From Pseudomonadota bacterium (lineage in GTDB: Bacteria > CALINM01), in NCBI GenBank assembly GCA_026415985.1, contig JAOAGA010000053.1:1-12563 (forward strand): a stretch of DNA of 12,563 nt, read 5' to 3'. Position numbers and translations under genes: made by a program. The first letter of the stretch is position 1. Each line of letters begins with the position of its first letter. This document shows positions 1-5,538 of the stretch, in pieces. The notes below the pieces were generated by a model. It saw nothing but the letters and a program-made list of their open reading frames with translations, made no database searches and was not told the origin of the DNA.

Positions 1-77
1 CTGAAACGTTATCATACTCATAAAACCCTCCTCTAAAATAAGTTTCCGTACCCATCCCTGATATCAGGGGCTGAAAC
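1..77 (+). CRISPR. Trailer end of a left CRISPR array
   Basis: Bases 1-7 (CTGAAAC) are the 3' end of a repeat, 8-41 is a 34-nt spacer, and 42-77 is a complete 36-bp repeat starting GTTTCCGTA and ending GGGGCTGAAAC. No further repeat follows. This repeat is identical to those of the right-hand array at 12146-12563 and in the same orientation. If the leader of that array lies between cas2 and its first repeat, position 77 here is the leader-distal end of a second array whose leader is left of the window. The terminal repeat shows no degeneration, which is unusual for the oldest end of an array. Confidence 0.93.
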
Positions 78-93
78 CTGTTTTAATGTTAAA

Positions 94-156
94 ATGTGAT
101 ATGTGATACGTAATACGTGATAAGTGATATGTAATATGTGATAAGTGATATATGAA
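94..156. repeat. Heptanucleotide tandem repeat, 8-9 copies
   Basis: From base 94 the sequence runs as 7-bp units of consensus ANGTGAT: ATGTGAT, ATGTGAT, ACGTAAT, ACGTGAT, AAGTGAT, ATGTAAT, ATGTGAT, AAGTGAT, then a decayed ninth unit ATATGAA. Variation is confined mainly to the second and fifth positions. No reading frame of note covers it. It is an imperfect minisatellite just outside the trailer end of the left array; the function is unknown and may be none. Confidence 0.85.
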
Positions 157-173
157 AGAATAGTTATTAATCT

Positions 174-197
174 AAACCTCAACCTTAGCCTTAACCT
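174..197. repeat. Hexanucleotide tandem repeat, 4 copies
   Basis: Four 6-bp units, AAACCT, CAACCT, TAGCCT and TAACCT, stand head to tail. The last three bases (CCT) are constant. This is a second, unrelated short tandem array within 20 bp of the heptamer array, in the non-coding stretch between the left CRISPR array and the tRNA. No gene is seen in this stretch. Confidence 0.7.
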
Positions 198-226
198 ATC
201 TTTTATATGCCTTAATCTTTTTGTTA

Positions 227-255
227 TTGATTTTTTTTGTGAAAATAATTAAGAT
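227..255 (+). promoter_or_regulatory. Candidate promoter for the tRNA
   Basis: TTGATT (227-232) and TAAGAT (250-255) are separated by 17 bp. Each matches the sigma-70 -35/-10 consensus at 4 of 6 positions. The expected start would be about 5 bp before the first base of the tRNA. The region is so AT-rich that a chance match is quite possible. The CARF gene begins 28 bp after the tRNA and could share this transcript. Confidence 0.35.
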
Positions 256-266
256 ATTTCCTTACT

Positions 267-340
267 GGCGGCATAGCTCAGGTGGTCAGAGCATGCGGCT
301 CATATCCGCAGTGTCCGGGGTTCAAATCCCTGTGCCGCCA
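267..340 (+). tRNA. tRNA-Met (CAU), elongator type; Ile2 possible
   Basis: The cloverleaf folds fully. The acceptor stem is GGCGGCA (267-273) with TGCCGCC (333-339), followed by discriminator A340. The D stem is GCTC/GAGC. The anticodon stem TGCGG/CCGCA encloses the loop CTCATAT with anticodon CAT. The variable loop is short, and the T arm is CGGGG-TTCAAAT-CCCTG. CCA is not encoded (TTT follows). The first pair is G:C rather than the C/A mismatch of bacterial initiators, so this is not tRNA-fMet. A CAU anticodon can also belong to tRNA-Ile2, whose C34 is modified to lysidine; sequence alone does not exclude this. tRNA genes are common insertion sites for islands, but I see no repeated 3' end of this tRNA elsewhere in the window. 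Confidence 0.93.
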
Positions 341-368
341 TTTACAAAGATATAATTCAATATTATCA

Positions 369-1121
369 ATGCATATTGAAAATAAATTACCGATAAAAAG
401 GTTGCTATTAGTAGCCTTACCTATTCTATTCTTTTCCTATTTTTTAGGATCTTTTTTTGAACATATCTTTCCCGGAAAACATGCCCTTGAGTATATACAT
501 TTTTTTGATATTATCTCCGAGGCAGTAAAAACTTCTTTAGAAATAAGTGGTATTATTTTGGGAGTTGTTTACAGAAAGGACATAAAAAACTGGCTTTATA
601 AGGCTTTTAGTCATAGATATGAAAGCACAGGAGATGATTTCCCCTTTTTTGATAACAGGGTCGAGGCAATAATAATTCCTGTAAGCAGGATCCAACAGCC
701 GGAATGGATAATAAATTTTATTAAACCAAAGTATGTATCCTTTGTTTATACTACAAGCAATGAGAGCAAGAATGCGGTGAAAGAGTTAATAAGAAAGTTC
801 AGGGATAAGGTTAAGTTTGAGTTTGCAGAACAAGATGTTGATGATGAGAAATTTATTATTAAGGATCCCGATGACCCAAAAAAAACAAAGTTACTGGTAA
901 AACATTACATAGCAGAATATATTAAAAGAGGTATTGATAAAAAGAATATTTTTGTTGATACCACAGGGGGAAAGGTGCCCATGTCAATCGGTGCCTTTCA
1001 GGCTGCTGAAGAAATGGGGGTATCAAGTATATATTTAGTGGGTAAAGGTGAAAGAGGGCTTATAAACGACCCCTCTCAAAGGAAAGAAGCAAACCCCATA
1101 TTTTTAAGTGAGAAAAAGTAA
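369..1121 (+). CDS. Membrane-anchored CARF-domain protein (predicted cOA-activated effector, Cam1-like)
   Basis: This 250-residue protein probably senses the cyclic oligoadenylate made by Cas10 and acts at the membrane. A strongly hydrophobic segment lies at about residues 10-30 (RLLLVALPILFFSYFLG) and a second, more polar one at about 46-68 (ending SGIILGVVY). A Rossmann-like CARF domain follows from about 97 to 235. Its first strand is EAIIIPVS, and the CARF signature VDTTGGK is at residues 196-202, followed by PMSIG. No HEPN, nuclease or other enzymatic domain is visible. TM plus CARF is the plan of Cam1, a known type III effector that depolarises the membrane; orthology is inferred. The ATG at 369 is preferred because any upstream start lies inside the tRNA; no strong RBS is visible. 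It is separated from the cas operon by a convergent gene and may be expressed independently. It could instead be a CARF regulator, though no DNA-binding domain is seen. Confidence 0.75.
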   Translation: MHIENKLPIKRLLLVALPILFFSYFLGSFFEHIFPGKHALEYIHFFDIISEAVKTSLEISGIILGVVYRKDIKNWLYKAFSHRYESTGDDFPFFDNRVEAIIIPVSRIQQPEWIINFIKPKYVSFVYTTSNESKNAVKELIRKFRDKVKFEFAEQDVDDEKFIIKDPDDPKKTKLLVKHYIAEYIKRGIDKKNIFVDTTGGKVPMSIGAFQAAEEMGVSSIYLVGKGERGLINDPSQRKEANPIFLSEKK

Positions 1122-1138
1122 GGGAGCCTGACGCTCCC
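1122..1138 (-). terminator. Terminator hairpin between convergent genes
   Basis: GGGAGC (1122-1127) and GCTCCC (1133-1138) form a 6-bp GC-rich stem with a 5-nt loop. Read on the minus strand, the stem is followed by TTACTTTTTCT, a T-rich tract, so it fits an intrinsic terminator for the lipoprotein gene, whose stop lies 8 bp away. It also follows the stop of the CARF gene directly, but on the plus strand no T-run comes after the stem. Termination of the CARF transcript here would be weaker. Confidence 0.6.
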
Positions 1139-1146
1139 CGGATATA

Positions 1147-1683
1147 TCATTGTCCTACAATAATATTAAGTACTTCCTTATCGCAAACCTCATTTAACTG
1201 ACTGTCATAACCACAGGTTTTCAAAATAGCATAGACAGGTCCGCTTACATTCAAATTAAAAGTTTGAGGTGAGAAAGAAGAGTTTTCTGGCTTACAGCTT
1301 GTATATCTTGTATTTGTTATATTGTTTGAAAGAACCTGACAGACCACAGTGCCAGAGTTACCAAAAGTGTATGCAGACAAACCCGCATTATAGACAAACT
1401 GTCTTCTCAGAACGCTCTCTGTAGGTGTATCATTGATGTAAAAAGATACCGTATAACCCGCTACAAGGTTTTGTGATACCTGCCAGTTCACCTTAAAGGT
1501 TGAGTAGGTTCCAAAAGAAGCAGGGTTTACCGAGTAGCTGTTGATATTAATGCTTTGTGTTCCCCCGGATCCGCTTCCACTACCACCACCTCCAATTCCG
1601 CCAGTTATTCCGCTACCCCCACCACCTCCACAGGCATAGATAAGAGTGACTGCAGTAATTGTTAAGATAATTTTTTTAAGCAT
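1147..1683 (-). CDS. Predicted lipoprotein with Gly/Ser linker, unknown function
   Basis: This 178-residue protein starts MLKKIILTITAVTLIYAC, a short lysine-bearing signal peptide with a lipobox ending at Cys18 (I-Y-A-C; Tyr at -2 is uncommon). Residues 19-41 are almost only Gly and Ser, a flexible tether. The rest is Thr/Asn/Ser-rich and beta-strand-like with five further Cys, suggesting a small beta-sandwich displayed on the cell surface or in the periplasm; I do not recognise the family. The start at 1683 is chosen because the RBS GGGAGGAG sits 5 nt upstream on the minus strand and the signal peptide begins there. An upstream in-frame ATG at 1794 would put a long untypical stretch in front of the signal peptide. 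It is convergent with the CARF gene and divergent from cas10. It could be an ordinary chromosomal gene unrelated to CRISPR. Confidence 0.75.
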   Translation of the reverse strand: MLKKIILTITAVTLIYACGGGGGSGITGGIGGGGSGSGSGGTQSININSYSVNPASFGTYSTFKVNWQVSQNLVAGYTVSFYINDTPTESVLRRQFVYNAGLSAYTFGNSGTVVCQVLSNNITNTRYTSCKPENSSFSPQTFNLNVSGPVYAILKTCGYDSQLNEVCDKEVLNIIVGQ

Positions 1684-1752
1684 ATCTCCTCCCAAAAATT
1701 TTATTAATTTTAATTTTTGCATAGAAAATTTATTCAGGTAAAAAAAACAATG

Positions 1753-1772
1753 TTTTGACAACGTTGTCAAAA
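1753..1772. promoter_or_regulatory. Perfect 20-bp palindrome, candidate operator
   Basis: TTTTGACAACGTTGTCAAAA reads the same on both strands, with a central ACGT. It sits 70 bp upstream of the lipoprotein start and 77 bp upstream of the cas10 start, inside the divergent intergenic region (1684-1848). The centred CG with symmetric arms resembles operators of LacI-family regulators, but other dimeric repressors also bind such sites. It contains TTGACA on both strands; no good -10 lies at the right distance on either side. No regulator gene is visible in the window. Confidence 0.55.
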
Positions 1773-1793
1773 TGTTTCTGAGAAAAAATCCCA

Positions 1794-1820
1794 TTGCAGA
1801 TTTAAAATTTTTCTGATAAT
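1794..1820 (+). promoter_or_regulatory. Weak candidate promoter for the cas operon
   Basis: TTGCAG (1794-1799) and GATAAT (1815-1820) are separated by 15 bp, shorter than the usual 16-18, and would start transcription about 22 bp before the cas10 ATG. TATAAA at 1825-1830 is an alternative -10 with no matching -35. The strip is nearly all A and T, so this is a tentative call. The RBS AGGAG (1838-1842) before cas10 is clear. Confidence 0.3.
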
Positions 1821-1848
1821 TTTTTATAAAATTTTTCAGGAGCTGTAA

Positions 1849-3405
1849 ATGAAATATACTGTTTTAATTTTTGATGTGACGGGTATACAGAGATATATCT
1901 TTGGCTCTAACAGGCTCATTGAGAATTTAGGTGCTTCTTATACGGTATCGGAGTGTTTTAATAGTTTCCTTAAAGAGACCCTTAAGGGAATGAATCTTTC
2001 AATAGAGCATTTTGATAGTTGGAGGGATAACAGATCTTCATTATTAAAAAATAACCCACACCTGAAATATGAGGTTGTGTATTTAGGTGGAGGAAATATT
2101 ATCCTTATTACTACTGATAAAGCCATAGCAGATGATATTACAAGAAGGTTTACTAAAGATTTACTTATAAAGGCTCCGGGATTATCTGTTGCCTCTGCCT
2201 TTATAGAGGTAGATTATGAAAGCTTTTTTAATGAATACGATAGCTATAATGGGTTAATTTTTGAAAAACTAAATATCGCTAAAAACTCTCAGGTAGTAAT
2301 AAATAAACCTTATAACTTTGGTATAACCGCAGAGTGTCCGAGAAGTGGAGATACTGCTGAAATATATTATAGCAAGGATAAATGTTATATATCATCTGTG
2401 TCCTATGTAAAAATTAAAAATTCACAAGAGGCAAAAAAAAGGATTGAAGAAGAATATAAAGGCCTTTTTCAGGATAAGTTTTGTTTTACCGATGATCTTG
2501 AAAATTTATGGCAGAGCAAAGACAGCGATAATCATATAGCTGTTGTTCATATAGATGGTAATAATATGGGCAGGCGTTTTAGAAAGATAAAAACAGTAGC
2601 AGAACTCAGAAAATTATCAATAATGGTTGAGAATATCACAAAAAACTCATTCCGGGCACTTCTTGAGAGTATTATAGAAAAAATTGATATTCTAAGCTCT
2701 GCACTTGGCAGAACTGATATACCTCTTTATGATAACAAGAAAATTCTGCCAATTCGTCCAATAATTATTGGTGGTGACGATATTACCTTCGTTACCGACG
2801 GAAGGTTAGGTATTTACTTTGCCAAAATTTTTATGTCCACCTTTGAAGATCTTGGAAAATCACTCTTAGACGAAGACGGAGAAGGGCTTACCTGTTGTGG
2901 CGGTGTTGCCATAGCAAGGACGAAATACCCCTTTTATAGGGTTTACAACTTGTCTGAAGAGCTTTGTGCCTCTGCAAAAAGCTATAAGAAAAAAAACAAT
3001 GCAAAGGGGTCCTTTATTGACTTTCATATAAATCATCAGGGTATATCTAATAGCATAGATGTTATTAGAGAAAACAATTACAAAACAGAGGATGGTTCAC
3101 TTATTTTCAGACCCTATAAGATTGGTTCCTACGAAGACAGAGGGCTTGAAAGATTAATTGAGAACGCAAAAAAGCTGAAGGGGTTTAGTAAAAACAAGAT
3201 AAAGGATCTAAGACAGGCTCTCTATGGTGGCAGAACAGAAGTTTCGGAGTTCTTGATAAGAAATAAAGACAGGCATTTTAAGTTGCCTGATTTTGACGAA
3301 AAAGGCTACGCTAAGGAAGTATTTTATGAGGGTGTCACACCTTATTTTGATATTCTTGAGTTTATGGAGCTTTATCCATTAAATATTGATGAGGTTAGCC
3401 AATGA
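1849..3405 (+). CDS. cas10: Cas10, type III-D, HD-less with intact GGDD
   Basis: This is the large subunit of the effector complex (518 residues). It makes cyclic oligoadenylate when the complex binds target RNA. The protein starts directly with the first palm domain (FDVTGIQRYIFG, residues 8-19; GGGN near 80-83), so the N-terminal HD DNase domain of many Cas10 proteins is absent, as is usual in subtype III-D. The second palm domain has HIDGNNMG (234-241) and the catalytic IIIGGDD (305-311), then GGVAIARTKYPF (351-362). Between the palms a zinc-ribbon-like element is reduced to CxxS (163-166) and CxxS (179-182), so zinc binding is doubtful. The C-terminal part from about 430 is helical. The start has an AGGAG RBS at 6 nt. 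Its stop overlaps the next gene as ATGA. With no HD domain, the complex should act through RNA cleavage by Cas7 and through signalling. Confidence 0.95.
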   Translation: MKYTVLIFDVTGIQRYIFGSNRLIENLGASYTVSECFNSFLKETLKGMNLSIEHFDSWRDNRSSLLKNNPHLKYEVVYLGGGNIILITTDKAIADDITRRFTKDLLIKAPGLSVASAFIEVDYESFFNEYDSYNGLIFEKLNIAKNSQVVINKPYNFGITAECPRSGDTAEIYYSKDKCYISSVSYVKIKNSQEAKKRIEEEYKGLFQDKFCFTDDLENLWQSKDSDNHIAVVHIDGNNMGRRFRKIKTVAELRKLSIMVENITKNSFRALLESIIEKIDILSSALGRTDIPLYDNKKILPIRPIIIGGDDITFVTDGRLGIYFAKIFMSTFEDLGKSLLDEDGEGLTCCGGVAIARTKYPFYRVYNLSEELCASAKSYKKKNNAKGSFIDFHINHQGISNSIDVIRENNYKTEDGSLIFRPYKIGSYEDRGLERLIENAKKLKGFSKNKIKDLRQALYGGRTEVSEFLIRNKDRHFKLPDFDEKGYAKEVFYEGVTPYFDILEFMELYPLNIDEVSQ

Positions 3406-4055
3406 ATATCATAACATTAAAAGTTACATTGTTATCAGATACTATCGTAGGTTCTGGAGAAGGATACGGTGCAATTATAGATACTGATATAGTCTATGAT
3501 GAGTACGGGATACCATATGTTCCCTCACGAAGGATAAAAGGTTGTTTGAGAGATTCTGCCAACAGGATATGTTTTTATTTAGGAAAGGACAAGAAGGGAA
3601 AATTAGAATATCCTCAGGTTGAATATGTTTTTGGTAATGGCTTTAGGGAATCACTTTTTACTATTTCCAATTTATATATTGAAAACTATAAAAACATCAA
3701 AGAGTGGTTTAGATACTTATACCATAATATGAAAAATGCCTTTTCAAAGGAAGCAGTTATCGATTACTTTACCTATTTAAGACAACAGACATCACTGATT
3801 GAGGGTATTGCAAAAGAACATTCCTTGAGAACGATAAGATGTTTGAAGAAAGGCATCACATTCACGGGTACAATTGAGATTCTCTCTGATGATGAGGTTG
3901 TATATGAACTCCTTTATCTTTCTGCAAAAAACCTGAAACATATGGGAACAAAAAGAAATAGAGGCTTTGGTGAGGTTATTTGTGAGTTATCTCCCCATAG
4001 AGATGACCTTTACGAAAAATTGGAGGGAAGATGTTTAAAGTTGGATACCTTATAG
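3402..4055 (+). CDS. Cas7 (Csm3-like) backbone RAMP
   Basis: This 217-residue single-domain RAMP belongs to the Csm3 group. It should coat the crRNA spacer as a backbone subunit and cut target RNA. The N-terminal block GSGEGYGAIIDTDIVYDEYG is followed by PYVPSRRIKG (38-47), the counterpart of the PYIPGSSLKG block of Csm3. Asp27, six residues before Asp33, takes the place of the catalytic Asp in the Csm3 block IDNPVIRD, so cleavage activity is predicted. A Gly-rich RAMP loop, MGTKRNRGFGEV (181-192), lies near the C terminus. The PGSS of typical Csm3 is PSRR here. The start codon overlaps the cas10 stop by 4 nt, implying translational coupling. Confidence 0.88.
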   Translation: MNIITLKVTLLSDTIVGSGEGYGAIIDTDIVYDEYGIPYVPSRRIKGCLRDSANRICFYLGKDKKGKLEYPQVEYVFGNGFRESLFTISNLYIENYKNIKEWFRYLYHNMKNAFSKEAVIDYFTYLRQQTSLIEGIAKEHSLRTIRCLKKGITFTGTIEILSDDEVVYELLYLSAKNLKHMGTKRNRGFGEVICELSPHRDDLYEKLEGRCLKLDTL

Positions 4056-5536
4056 AGGCTTTATCACCGCTTATTATTAGCGATAATATAATAGACCAAA
4101 ACCTTGTACCTTCTAAGGATTATATTACAGGGTCTGCTTTAAGGGGTGTTTTCGCGGGTGTTTATCTAAGGAAACGTGGTTTAAGAACCCCAGCCCATTC
4201 AGATAGAAATTTTAAAAGACTGTTTCTTGATGAAAGACTACATTTTTTTAACGCATACCCCACAATAGTTGAGAACCAAAATGTTCTAATGACTCAGCCT
4301 CTGCCTTTTTTTATACAAAACGTGAAGGATACAGACAAATATATAAATATTTTTTCAGAACCTGTTGATGAACAGACAAAACTTAAGAAATTTTTTTACT
4401 GCATTGCAGATGGTAGCTTAAAAAAGGTTGATATAAGAAAACGTATTTTTTTCCATAATGCCATAGATTATCAAGCTGGCACGACAAAGGAAGGTTTTAT
4501 CTTTAACTACGAAGCTATAGAGGAGGGACAGTTTTTTTATGGCGAGATTTCAGGAGAGAAAGAGGATATAGAAGAATTAATGGGAACAATAGGATATGAT
4601 GATATAAACTGTAGAGTTGGTAAATCAAGAAACGCTCAATACGGCAATATTATTATTAAGTTTACCGATAAGACGTTAAAACCTTATTTACAAGAGGATA
4701 TTTCTGTTCAGGATGGAAAAATAACCATGCTTTGTCTCTCAGATTTAATTATAAGTAATGAGATGGGTCTGTCATCCTGCTCTGTAAAAGATATGGAAAG
4801 GTATCTGAAAATCTTGACAGGTAACCAAGATCTGAAGATAGAGAATGCAATATTTAGAGTTTATGAGGTTGAAGGTTTTGTTTCTGTTTGGAGAATGAGA
4901 AGATATAAACAATGGGCCTTTGAGAAGGGCTCTTCATTTCTCCTTTCCGGTATTAAAGAAGACGATTGTAGAATACTTAAAGATATTTTATTGAGGGGTG
5001 CAGGTTTATTTAGAGGAGAGGGATATGGAAAAGTTATCTTTATTAATAATAAAGAGTTTAAACTTCCCAAAGAGAGCTTAAAAGAACGTGAGTTAAAAAA
5101 ACCAGTTCTGATGGAAAAAAATACAAAAGAAATAATATTTGACGTTCATCTCAATTATCTTTCCAGACATATAAAGACATTGGCTATAAAAGATGCAGAG
5201 GCTTTTAGTTTTATACCTACGCCATCTCTTCTTTCCCGAATAAGTAATGTTCTGGAAAGAGAAGAAAGTTTTGAGAGTTTTTCAACTTTTTTAAGTAATC
5301 TGAGAAACAAGGCTAAAGAGGCATTAAAACTCTGCCATAATAATAAAGTAAACTTATTAGATGTTTTAGAAAATGGAGTTGATATGTTAAGAGCAGAAAT
5401 ATCTGAAAGGATAGATGAGCTTAAAAATGTTATCGGAACAGAGATTGACAGAAAGGTAGATTGTTATAGGTTCTATAAATTGTATATCATTACCCTCTTA
5501 TATACTTTAAGGAAGATTAAAAAGGAGAAAAACTAA
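4031..5536 (+). CDS. csx10: Csx10, Cas5-type RAMP of subtype III-D
   Basis: Csx10 is the III-D member of the Cas5 group, expected to hold the 5' handle of the crRNA and contact Cas10. The N terminus GYLIEALSPLIIS (5-17) with SKDYITGSALRGVFAGVYL (28-46) is typical of Csx10. Two RAMP folds can be traced. The first ends in a Gly loop, VGKSRNAQYGNI (196-207), and the second in GAGLFRGEGYGKVIF (323-337). Residues about 370-501 form a Lys/Glu/Leu-rich, mostly helical tail. No separate Cas11 small subunit gene is present, and this tail is a candidate for that role (inference). The ATG overlaps the preceding gene by 25 nt and is preceded by GGAGGG at 4022-4027. Confidence 0.85.
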   Translation: MFKVGYLIEALSPLIISDNIIDQNLVPSKDYITGSALRGVFAGVYLRKRGLRTPAHSDRNFKRLFLDERLHFFNAYPTIVENQNVLMTQPLPFFIQNVKDTDKYINIFSEPVDEQTKLKKFFYCIADGSLKKVDIRKRIFFHNAIDYQAGTTKEGFIFNYEAIEEGQFFYGEISGEKEDIEELMGTIGYDDINCRVGKSRNAQYGNIIIKFTDKTLKPYLQEDISVQDGKITMLCLSDLIISNEMGLSSCSVKDMERYLKILTGNQDLKIENAIFRVYEVEGFVSVWRMRRYKQWAFEKGSSFLLSGIKEDDCRILKDILLRGAGLFRGEGYGKVIFINNKEFKLPKESLKERELKKPVLMEKNTKEIIFDVHLNYLSRHIKTLAIKDAEAFSFIPTPSLLSRISNVLEREESFESFSTFLSNLRNKAKEALKLCHNNKVNLLDVLENGVDMLRAEISERIDELKNVIGTEIDRKVDCYRFYKLYIITLLYTLRKIKKEKN

Positions 5537-5538
5537 AT

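Noticed and set aside
174-197. Telomere-like repeat
   Set aside because: Only four imperfect hexamers, within a bacterial CRISPR locus; the resemblance to telomeric motifs is superficial.
267-340. The tRNA as a proven attachment site of an integrative element
   Set aside because: No integrase gene and no second copy of the tRNA 3' end are present in the window.
282-368. N-terminal extension of the CARF protein starting at 282
   Set aside because: This start lies inside the tRNA gene, and the encoded residues derive from tRNA sequence. The ATG at 369 gives a protein that begins just before its membrane segment.
1755-1783. TTGACA inside the palindrome as the -35 of the cas promoter
   Set aside because: At 16-18 bp downstream there is no sequence resembling a -10 box on the plus strand, and the minus strand offers only a T-run.
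1684-1794. Upstream ATG at 1794 for the lipoprotein gene
   Set aside because: It would place 37 residues ahead of a clear signal peptide and run through the palindrome. The ATG at 1683 has a strong RBS (GGGAGGAG) at the right distance.
1938-2126. Short minus-strand reading frames inside the cas genes (for example 1938-2126, 5517-5864, 7880-8128, 10172-10369)
   Set aside because: All lie opposite well-supported coding sequence, lack RBS and recognisable domains, and have compositions expected from the antisense of AT-rich genes.
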